A DNA stretch of 5,100 nucleotides from Devosia sp. (lineage in GTDB: Bacteria > Pseudomonadota > Alphaproteobacteria > Rhizobiales > Devosiaceae). Position numbers and translations under genes: made by a program. The stretch spans positions 1 through 5,100 of the forward strand of contig JAEUMC010000760.1 in the NCBI GenBank assembly GCA_016793415.1, given 5' to 3'. Each line of letters begins with the position of its first letter. The first letter of the stretch is position 1. Below the pieces are notes generated by a model. It ran no database searches, was not told the origin of the DNA, and saw only the letters and a list, made by a program, of their open reading frames with translations. Shown here piece by piece: positions 1-5,100 of this stretch.

Positions 1-98
1 ACCCCGGCCCTCTCCCCAGAGGGGCGAGGGGGCGTTGTAGCACCGGCGGTGCAAAGTGCGTCCCCTCGCCCCCCTGGGGAGAGGGCTAGGGTGAGGGG
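1..98. repeat. Large imperfect intergenic palindrome, C/G-rich (REP-like family)
   Basis: The left arm (about 1-34) and right arm (59-98) are inverted copies: the right arm read on the minus strand gives CCCTCTCCCC and GGGGCGAGGGG blocks matching the left arm with a few mismatches. Each arm is itself partly self-complementary (CTCCCC then GGGGCGAG), and the loop contains a small hairpin, GCACC-GGC-GGTGC, at 40-52. The left arm probably extends past the window edge. It lies just downstream of the minus-strand GNAT gene, so it could act as a transcript end or mRNA-stabilising structure. C-rich palindromes of this look are common between genes in Rhizobiales and related groups; family membership is inferred from appearance only. 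Confidence 0.75.
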
Positions 99-124
99 TA
101 GCCAAGCAAACTGACCTCTCCAAA

Positions 125-526
125 CTACAGCCTGATCAACCCCGCCGCCGTCGGCCTGAACCCGCACGCCTTGTAGAACCCATCGAGCTTCGGCTCGTAG
201 TCGACATGCAGCCAGTGCGCTCCGCGCTCGCGGGCGGCATCGGCGACCTGTCGCACCAGCTCCGTCGCGATGCCGCGGCGCTGGAACTCGGGGTCGACCG
301 TGGTGTCGAGCAGGAAGGCGTGCACGCCGCCGTCCCAGGCGACGTTGACATAGCCGACCATCCGGTCGCCGGCATAGGCGCACGCATGGGTGAGGCTGCG
401 GGTGAGGATGAAGGCCAGGTCCCCGCCCCATTCGCCACCCCAGGCGGCACGCCATAGCGGCGCCAGTTCCTCCTGGCTGGGGAACGGATCGAGCCGATAG
501 ATGATCTCGGCGTCAGTGCCCGGCAT
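125..526 (-). CDS. GNAT-family N-acetyltransferase, coupled to cueR
   Basis: A 133-residue protein with the GNAT fold signature. Motif A is seen as VDPEFQRRGIATELV (residues 77-91), where Q82-R-R-G-I-A87 is the acetyl-CoA pyrophosphate-binding loop. The C-terminal motif is FYKACGF at 117-123, where the Tyr is the usual general-acid candidate. The length suits a single-domain GNAT. These enzymes transfer an acetyl group from acetyl-CoA to an amine, but the substrate cannot be read from sequence. I chose the ATG at 524-526 because a good GGGAGAGA Shine-Dalgarno (533-540) sits 6 nt upstream; the longer open frame to 607 only shadows cueR. The start overlaps the cueR stop by 14 bp, implying one transcript and probably translational coupling. 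A link to copper resistance is inference from position only. Confidence 0.88.
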   Translation of the reverse strand: MPGTDAEIIYRLDPFPSQEELAPLWRAAWGGEWGGDLAFILTRSLTHACAYAGDRMVGYVNVAWDGGVHAFLLDTTVDPEFQRRGIATELVRQVADAARERGAHWLHVDYEPKLDGFYKACGFRPTAAGLIRL

Positions 527-920
527 GCGGTGTCTCTCCCGCCAGGCCCTCGATGATCGGGCAATCGGGCCGATGGTCGCCGTCGCAGGCGTCGGCGAGA
601 GTAGCAAGGGTATGGCGCATCTCGCCGAGCAGCCGGATCTTCTGGTCGAGTTCGGCGATGTGGCTTTGGGTCAGCGCCTTGACGTCGGCGCTCGAGCGCT
701 GCGTATCGCCCCACAGGCGCAGCAGGTCGCGGATCTCGTCCATCGAGAAGCCGAGGTCGCGGGCGCGGCGGATGAAGCCCAAGCGGTGGATGTCATGATG
801 GCCGTAATCGCGATAATTGCTGTCGCGTCGATCGGCATTGGGGATAAGGCCGATGGATTCGTAGTGACGGATCATCTTGGCCGATACGCCGGTGAGCCGG
901 GAGGCCTCGCCGATCTGCAT
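513..920 (-). CDS. cueR: CueR-type MerR-family Cu(I)-responsive transcriptional activator
   Basis: A 135-residue protein, the same length as E. coli CueR. The N-terminal winged helix-turn-helix is clear: MQIGEASRLTGVSAKMIRHYE (1-21), with the MerR-typical RHYE and GLIP, followed by a second DNA-binding segment (YRDYGHHDIHRLGFIRRARDLGF, 36-58) and a dimerisation helix (about 78-108). The metal loop ACDGDHRPDCPII (111-123) places cysteines at 112 and 120, and Ser is at 77; these match the positions known for the Cu(I)/Ag(I)/Au(I) sensor CueR, so the ligand is monovalent copper-group metal. A further H-A-G-H tail ends the protein. The start at 918-920 is chosen because the HTH begins there and AGGTG (927-931) is a plausible ribosome site. 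Translating from the upstream ATG at 1022 would run through the operator. It is divergent from copA and followed by an overlapping GNAT gene. Confidence 0.95.
   Translation of the reverse strand: MQIGEASRLTGVSAKMIRHYESIGLIPNADRRDSNYRDYGHHDIHRLGFIRRARDLGFSMDEIRDLLRLWGDTQRSSADVKALTQSHIAELDQKIRLLGEMRHTLATLADACDGDHRPDCPIIEGLAGETPHAGH
533..540 (-). promoter_or_regulatory. Ribosome binding site for the GNAT gene, inside cueR
   Basis: On the minus strand this reads GGGAGAGA, ending 6 nt before the ATG at 526. It lies within the last codons of cueR and decides the shorter start over the upstream in-frame ATG at 607. Confidence 0.65.
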
Positions 921-945
921 GGGAACACCTATCTGAACAATGTGC

Positions 946-976
946 TTGACCTTACCATGATGGGAAGGTGCAGAAC
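946..976 (+). promoter_or_regulatory. CueR-regulated copA promoter with 21-bp operator dyad
   Basis: The -35 box TTGACC (946-951) is followed by a 21-bp inverted repeat at 949-969, with half-sites ACCTTACCAT and ATGGGAAGGT around a central G959. Nine or ten of the ten base pairs match; the only mismatch is A954/G964. The best -10 is CAGAAC (971-976), giving a 19-bp spacer. Over-long 19-20 bp spacers with the dyad in between are the hallmark of MerR-family promoters, which the metal-bound regulator untwists to activate. The ACCTT-CC...GG-AAGGT pattern is that of copper-type CueR operators. The site lies 75 bp upstream of the copA ATG and 28 bp from the cueR start, so it probably also autoregulates cueR; I could not resolve a cueR promoter on the minus strand. 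Confidence 0.9.
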
Positions 977-1051
977 AGGCCCCAGTACGATTTTCGTTTG
1001 TCGCGTCTGCATGGGCAGTCAACCGCCGCAGGCGCTCTATAGGAGCCGAGC

Positions 1052-3631
1052 ATGGATCACGCCGAACACAACCATTCGCACGGGACAGCAGGCGCGGTAA
1101 GCCGCGACCCGGTCTGCGGCATGACCGTCGATATGGCCAAGACGCCGCACCGCACCGTGCATGAGGGCCGTGAGATCGGCTTCTGCAGCGGCGGCTGCAA
1201 GGCGAAGTTCGAGGCGGAACCGAGCAAGTATCTGACGGCGACCGATCCGGTCTGCGGCATGCAGGTCGACCGGGCGACGGCCAAACACATGCTGAAGCAC
1301 GAGGGCGCGCGCTATTATTTCTGCTCGGAGGGCTGCCTGAAGAAATTCGAGGCAGATCCGGGTAAGTACCTGAACGCCAAGCCGTTCGAGCTGCCGGTAG
1401 CGAAGCCGGCGAGCGCCGCCGGCGTCGCGCCGGGGGGCGGGCATGACCATGCGCATCACGGCCACGGCCAGCATGGTCATTCGCATGGGGCGCCGCCGGT
1501 CGACCCCTCGAGCGTTGCGGCGGGGACCAAGTGGACCTGCCCGATGCATCCTCAGATCATCAAGGACGGCCCGGGCGATTGCCCGATCTGCGGCATGGCA
1601 CTCGAGCCGATGGTGGCCTCGCTCGACGATGGTCCGAACCCCGAACTGGTGGATTTCACCCGCCGGCTGTGGGTGAGCGCCGGGCTGTCGATCCCGATCC
1701 TCATCATTTCGATGGGCGGCATGGTCGGCCTGCCGGTGCGCGAGTGGATCGGCGAGCCGCTGGCCACCTGGATCGAGATGGCGCTCGCCACTCCCGTGGT
1801 GCTGTGGGCGGCGTGGCCGTTCTTCCGGCGCTTCTGGGCTTCGCTCGTCAACCGTTCGCCCAACATGTGGACGCTGATCGGGCTCGGGGTGGGCGCGGCC
1901 TACCTGTTCTCGGTGGTGGCGGTGCTGTTCCCGCAGCTCTTCCCGATGAGCATGACGCACATGAATGGCGTGCCGCCGGTGTATTTCGAAGCGGCGGCGG
2001 TGATCGTGGCGCTGGTCTTTGTCGGCCAGGTGCTGGAGTTGCGCGCCCGCGATGCCACCGGCAAGGCGATCCGGGCGCTGCTCAACCTCGCGCCCAAGAC
2101 GGCGCGCCGGGTGTGGCAGGGCAAGGATATCGAGGTGCCGATCGAAGAGGTGAAGGCCGGCGACTGGCTGCGGGTGCGGCCGGGCGAGGCAGTGCCGGTC
2201 GATGGCGAGGTGCTCGAGGGACAGTCGTTCGTCGATGAATCGATGCTGACCGGCGAACCGGTGCCGGTGGAAAAGCTCAAGGGCGAGCCGGTGACCGGTG
2301 GCACGCTCAATGGCGAAGGCAGCTTCGTCATGCAGGCAACCCGCGTCGGCTCGGAGACCCGGCTCAGCCAGATCGTCGAGCTGGTCGGCAAGGCGCAGCG
2401 CAGCCGCGCCCCGATCCAGGCGCTGGCCGACAAGGTGGCGAACTGGTTCGCGCCGCTGGTGGTGGTGATCGCCATCGTGGCGTTCGTGGCGTGGATGATC
2501 TGGGGCCCCGGCCTCGCCGAAGCGATCGTCGCGGCGATTTCGGTGCTGATCATCGCGTGTCCGTGTGCGCTCGGCCTCGCGACACCGATCTCGATCATGG
2601 TGGCAACCGGGCGCGGCGCGCATGCCGGCGTGCTGGTCAAGGACGCCAAGGCGCTCGAAGGCTTTGCCCGGGTCGACACGCTGATCGTCGACAAGACCGG
2701 CACGCTCACCGAGGGCAAGCCGACGCTCGACCAGGTGATCCCGGTCAAGGGCGTCGACGAGGGCTTCGTGCTGGCGGTGGCCGCGGCGCTGGAAAAGCAC
2801 TCGGAACACCCGATCGGCACGGCAGTGGTCAAGGGCGCCGAGGCGCGCGGGGCGCGGGTCTACGAGGCCGAGGGCTTCACCTCGCTCACCGGGCGCGGCA
2901 TCAAGGGATTGGTCGGCGGCAAGCCGGCGCTGCTCGGCAACGCCAAGCTGTTCAAGGAACAGAGCATCGCGGTCGACGACAAGCTCGCCGAACTGCTGGA
3001 ACGGCAGGCCGGGTCTGGCAAGACGGCGATCCTCGTTGCCCATGATGGCGTGGCGATCGGCGTGGTCACGGTGTCGGATCCGATCAAGGCTGGCGCGAAG
3101 GACGCGATTGCCGCTTTGCGGGCCGATGGCGTGGCGGTGGTGATGGCCACCGGCGATGCCAAGGGCACGGCGGAAGCCGTGGGCCGCGAGCTTGGGCTCA
3201 GCGAGGTGCAGGCGGGCATGGCGCCCGAGGACAAGCACACGTTGATCGAGGCGCTGAAGCAGCAGGGCAAGTCGGTGGCGTTCGCCGGCGACGGCGTCAA
3301 CGATGCGCCGGCTCTTGCCGCCGCCGATGTCGGCGTGGCGATGGGGACCGGCGCCGACGTGGCGATCGAAAGCGCCGGCATCACGCTGTTGAAGGGTGAG
3401 TTGTCGGGCATCGTCAAGGCGCGAAAACTGTCGAAGGCGACGCTCAGCAACATCAAGCTGAACCTGCTGTTTGCCTTCGGCTACAACGCGCTGGGCATCC
3501 CGGTGGCGGCAGGCGTGCTCTACCCGCTGACCGGCTGGCTGCTCTCGCCGATGATCGCCGCGGCGGCGATGGCACTGAGCTCGGTGAGCGTCATTGCCAA
3601 CGCTTTGCGGCTGAATACGGTGAAGCTGTAG
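1052..3631 (+). CDS. copA: Copper-exporting P1B-1-type ATPase with tandem YHS and heavy-metal-binding N-terminus
   Basis: An 859-residue inner-membrane pump that uses ATP to move Cu(I) (possibly Ag(I)) out of the cytoplasm. The start has AGGAG (1041-1045) 6 nt upstream. N-terminal domains: YHS 1 (D19PVCGM24, C45, C49), YHS 2 (D65PVCGM70, C91, C95), a His-rich linker (131-145), and a heavy-metal-binding domain WTCPMHP...CPICGM (161-182; C163, H166, C177, C180). The ATPase core has all key parts: TGEP actuator loop (400-403), CPC in TM6 (503-505), phosphorylation site DKTGT (D547), SEHP nucleotide-domain motif (584-587), GDGVNDAP hinge (746-753), YN in TM7 (811-812) and MxxSS in TM8 (840-844). 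CPC plus YN plus MxxSS defines the Cu(I) subgroup. Eight membrane segments are expected, roughly at 207-227, 237-258, 272-293, 311-329, 465-486, 490-515, 803-824 and 830-852. No GMxCxxC HMA domain is present. It is driven by the CueR promoter upstream. Confidence 0.97.
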   Translation: MDHAEHNHSHGTAGAVSRDPVCGMTVDMAKTPHRTVHEGREIGFCSGGCKAKFEAEPSKYLTATDPVCGMQVDRATAKHMLKHEGARYYFCSEGCLKKFEADPGKYLNAKPFELPVAKPASAAGVAPGGGHDHAHHGHGQHGHSHGAPPVDPSSVAAGTKWTCPMHPQIIKDGPGDCPICGMALEPMVASLDDGPNPELVDFTRRLWVSAGLSIPILIISMGGMVGLPVREWIGEPLATWIEMALATPVVLWAAWPFFRRFWASLVNRSPNMWTLIGLGVGAAYLFSVVAVLFPQLFPMSMTHMNGVPPVYFEAAAVIVALVFVGQVLELRARDATGKAIRALLNLAPKTARRVWQGKDIEVPIEEVKAGDWLRVRPGEAVPVDGEVLEGQSFVDESMLTGEPVPVEKLKGEPVTGGTLNGEGSFVMQATRVGSETRLSQIVELVGKAQRSRAPIQALADKVANWFAPLVVVIAIVAFVAWMIWGPGLAEAIVAAISVLIIACPCALGLATPISIMVATGRGAHAGVLVKDAKALEGFARVDTLIVDKTGTLTEGKPTLDQVIPVKGVDEGFVLAVAAALEKHSEHPIGTAVVKGAEARGARVYEAEGFTSLTGRGIKGLVGGKPALLGNAKLFKEQSIAVDDKLAELLERQAGSGKTAILVAHDGVAIGVVTVSDPIKAGAKDAIAALRADGVAVVMATGDAKGTAEAVGRELGLSEVQAGMAPEDKHTLIEALKQQGKSVAFAGDGVNDAPALAAADVGVAMGTGADVAIESAGITLLKGELSGIVKARKLSKATLSNIKLNLLFAFGYNALGIPVAAGVLYPLTGWLLSPMIAAAAMALSSVSVIANALRLNTVKL

Positions 3632-3658
3632 TCGTCGACGTGAAGCCGGTGGGCGTGG

Positions 3659-3763
3659 ACCCCCACCCTTAATCCCTCCCCGCAAGGGGGAGGGAGACGA
3701 TAGACCGCGACGTCAGTGTGAGGGTCTCCCTCCCCCTTGCGGGGAGGGGACAGGGGTGGGGGT
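3659..3763. repeat. Large intergenic palindrome between convergent genes; possible bidirectional terminator
   Basis: Two 40-bp arms, 3659-3698 and 3724-3763, are inverted copies with 36 of 40 positions matching and a 25-bp loop. Each arm also folds on itself: CCTCCCC-GCAA-GGGGGAGG, a stable stem with a GNRA-type loop on the plus strand. It fills nearly all the gap between copA and the convergent minus-strand gene, so it is well placed to separate the two transcripts. No T-run follows, so it is not a standard intrinsic terminator. Its layout resembles the palindrome at 1-98, with similar CACCCT...CCCTC..CCCC blocks, suggesting related repeat families. Confidence 0.85.
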
Positions 3764-3794
3764 CGGCTCGCGCCGGCCCCTGCGATTTCAGCCC

Positions 3795-4367
3795 TCACAT
3801 CGCCGGCGGGCTGATGGTGATCGCGGCGTCGTAGCGATAGACCGCCTTGGTCTCGCTGGTCTGCCCGCCGACGGTCGCCTTGGTCTGGACGATGGCCGGG
3901 AGCCCGGTGGCGGGGTCGACAAACAGCTGGTTGGTGCTGTCGACGCCCATCATCGACATGTCGTACTTGAACGCCTGCAAGTCGCGGCCGTCGACGTTCT
4001 GCGTGCCCAGGCACTCGGTCGCCTTGATCTGCTCGTTCATCGCCGCGACGTTCAGCACCGTCGCGGTGATCTGGGCGGCGACCGCTTCGGGCATGGCGGT
4101 CCAGCCCTGGCCGGCCATGTTGGACCAGGCCTTGCCGTCGAGCACGATCATTTCCTGCTTGAGGCCGCCGGTCTCGATGGTCGAGTGGAAGCCGCCCGGC
4201 GGGACGACATTGGAAGTCATTTTCATCTCGGGCGAGTCGACGCTCATGGCGTAGGGGCCCGAGGCCATCGAGCGGTTGAGGATATCCTTGATATCGCTGA
4301 GGCAATCGGCCTGCGCCGGCACGGCGAAGGCAAGGGTGGCGAATGCGGCAAGGGTGGCGATGCGCAT
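3795..4367 (-). CDS. Secreted methionine-rich protein of unknown function
   Basis: A 190-residue protein with a clear Sec signal peptide: MRIATLAAFATLAFAVPAQA, with cleavage expected after A20 (AQA-D). It is not a lipoprotein, because Cys22 is preceded by Asp and lacks a lipobox. The mature chain of about 170 residues has two cysteines (22 and 119) that could form a disulfide, and 12 methionines, including M48-K-M50 and M137-S-M-M140. Segments such as VLDGKAWSNMAGQGWTAMP (75-93) and LFVDPATGLPAIVQTKATVG (148-167) look like the strand-turn patterns of LolA/LppX-like periplasmic beta folds; that is a weak impression, not a family call. The start has GGAG 6 nt upstream (4374-4377). It converges on copA and diverges from lldD, so it is probably its own transcription unit. 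Function unknown; a copper role is possible only from position and Met content. Confidence 0.85.
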   Translation of the reverse strand: MRIATLAAFATLAFAVPAQADCLSDIKDILNRSMASGPYAMSVDSPEMKMTSNVVPPGGFHSTIETGGLKQEMIVLDGKAWSNMAGQGWTAMPEAVAAQITATVLNVAAMNEQIKATECLGTQNVDGRDLQAFKYDMSMMGVDSTNQLFVDPATGLPAIVQTKATVGGQTSETKAVYRYDAAITISPPAM

Positions 4368-4512
4368 GTGAGTCTCCGTTAGAACGCGGGGACCCTGCGC
4401 GGGCGAGGATGAAGCGGTGATGAACGCCCGGGGGCGACGAGAACGCCCAACGTCGCATTGACCACTGACATGTCAGAGAACTAGAAAGCGCCAACGTTTC
4501 CGCGGGGCGCAC
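4368..4512. promoter_or_regulatory. Divergent promoter region between the secreted-protein gene and lldD
   Basis: This 145-bp spacer separates two divergent genes. Towards lldD, a possible promoter is TTGACC (4458-4463), an 18-bp spacer and TAGAAA (4482-4487), about 25 bp before the ATG. On the left it has two copies of GAACGCCC (4422-4429 and 4441-4448), 19 bp apart. No convincing promoter was found for the minus-strand gene. Confidence 0.45.
4465..4476. promoter_or_regulatory. Perfect 12-bp palindrome, probable operator in the lldD promoter
   Basis: CTGACATGTCAG is a perfect inverted repeat lying between the proposed -35 and -10 boxes of lldD. A dimeric regulator bound here would block RNA polymerase. 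Lactate genes are often controlled by GntR/FadR-family LldR repressors, but this site does not fit the usual TnGTnnnACnA consensus, so the regulator is left open. Confidence 0.5.
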
Positions 4513-5100
4513 ATGGCCAATCTCGACAAGTATCTCACCATCGAAGACCTGATGAAGGCCGCGAAGCGCCGCGTGCCCAAGATGTTCTTCGACTACGCGG
4601 ATTCCGGTTCGTGGACCGAGAGCACCTATCGCGACAACAGCACCGATTTCGAGAAGATCAAGTTGCGCCAGCGCGTGGCGGTCAACCTCGAGAACCGTAA
4701 CCTCGCGACGACGATGATGGGCCAGCCGGTTTCGATGCCGGTCGCCATCGCTCCGGTGGGGTCGACCGGCATGCAGTCGGCGGACGGTGAGATCAAGGCG
4801 GCGCGGGCGGCGGAGAAGTTCGGCATCCCGTTCACGCTCTCGACCATGGCGATCTGCTCGATCGAGGATGTGGCCGAGAACACCACCAAGCCGTTCTGGT
4901 TCCAGCTCTATGTGATGCGCGACAAGCCGTTCATCGAGCGGTTGATCGACCGCGCCAAGGCGGCCAAGTGCCCGGTGCTGGTGCTGACGATGGACCTGCA
5001 GATCCTCGGCCAGCGCCACAAGGATATCCGTAACGGGCTGAAGGCGCCGCCGCCGATCACCCCGAAATTCCTGTTCGAGATCGCCACCAAGCCGGCCTGG
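4513..5100 (+). CDS. lldD: FMN-dependent L-lactate dehydrogenase, N-terminal part (cut by window end)
   Basis: The first 196 codons of an FMN-dependent alpha-hydroxy-acid dehydrogenase, about half of the usual 380-residue family length; the frame is open to the window edge. LldD oxidises L-lactate to pyruvate at the inner membrane and passes electrons to the respiratory chain. Visible landmarks: FFDYADSGSWTE (25-36, with Y28 the substrate-binding Tyr), PVAIAPVG (76-83) and LSTMAICSIEDVA (109-121) of the FMN site, FWFQLYV (128-134, Q131 and Y133), and LTMDLQILGQRHKDIRNG (158-175, with D161 and R168). The catalytic His and the second substrate Arg lie beyond the window. FFDYADSG and DLQILGQRHKD are typical of alphaproteobacterial LldD rather than glycolate oxidase. 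The start is the ATG at the family's normal N-terminus; the upstream ribosome site is weak (CGGGGCG, 4502-4508). Confidence 0.9.
   Translation, partial: MANLDKYLTIEDLMKAAKRRVPKMFFDYADSGSWTESTYRDNSTDFEKIKLRQRVAVNLENRNLATTMMGQPVSMPVAIAPVGSTGMQSADGEIKAARAAEKFGIPFTLSTMAICSIEDVAENTTKPFWFQLYVMRDKPFIERLIDRAKAAKCPVLVLTMDLQILGQRHKDIRNGLKAPPPITPKFLFEIATKPAW

Noticed and set aside
527..607. A 27-residue N-terminal extension of the GNAT protein
   Set aside because: It lies wholly inside cueR and has no ribosome site, whereas the ATG at 526 has a strong one.
921..1022. A 34-residue N-terminal extension of CueR from an upstream ATG
   Set aside because: It would be translated through the operator and promoter, and MerR-family proteins begin at the helix-turn-helix, as the ATG at 920 does.
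1011..1100. A 29-codon upstream open frame overlapping the copA start
   Set aside because: It has no Shine-Dalgarno sequence, and its end falls within copA coding sequence; nothing supports translation.
1531..2238. A plus-strand open frame inside copA in another frame
   Set aside because: It overlaps conserved ATPase coding sequence fully and shows no domain.
1037..3685. An 882-codon open frame antisense to copA
   Set aside because: It mirrors the copA codons: strong G/C bias at third positions keeps the antisense frame free of stops. The translation is rich in Arg, His and Asp with no recognisable domain.
3659..3763. Insertion-sequence remnant or MITE
   Set aside because: No target-site duplication could be seen at the flanks and there is no transposase fragment; a REP-like palindrome is the simpler reading.
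3520..5019. A 499-codon minus-strand open frame running across the lldD start and the secreted-protein gene
   Set aside because: It crosses an intergenic region and two well-supported genes in another frame, and its composition is of low complexity.

Overview
The window is GC-rich, densely coded bacterial chromosome. Protein similarity, judged by eye, and the C-rich intergenic palindromes suggest an alphaproteobacterium of the Rhizobiales/Hyphomicrobiales type (Devosia-like is a guess). There is no sign of phage, insertion sequence, CRISPR or RNA genes.

Left part (1-1051): a large imperfect palindrome (1-98), then a minus-strand pair of a CueR-type copper sensor (513-920) followed by a small GNAT acetyltransferase (125-526) whose start overlaps the end of cueR by 14 bp. 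The cueR/copA intergenic region carries a near-perfect MerR-family operator inside a promoter with a 19-bp spacer (946-976), pointing at copA.

Centre (1052-3631): copA, a full-length P1B-1 copper-exporting ATPase. Its N-terminus is unusual: two YHS domains, a His-rich linker and a CPMHP...CPICGM heavy-metal-binding domain, instead of the classic CxxC HMA domains. A second palindrome (3659-3763) separates it from a convergent gene.

Right part (3795-5100): a minus-strand gene for a secreted, methionine-rich protein of unknown function, then a divergent promoter region with a perfect 12-bp palindrome, then the first 196 codons of an FMN-dependent L-lactate dehydrogenase (lldD), cut by the window end.

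Together the left and centre form a copper-efflux module: CueR senses cytoplasmic Cu(I) and activates copA from the distorted promoter, and CopA pumps Cu(I) to the periplasm. The role of the GNAT enzyme, coupled to cueR, is unknown. The lactate gene is a separate transcription unit. I see no clearly new system; the most unusual items are the CopA N-terminus, the cueR-GNAT coupling and the Met-rich periplasmic neighbour.
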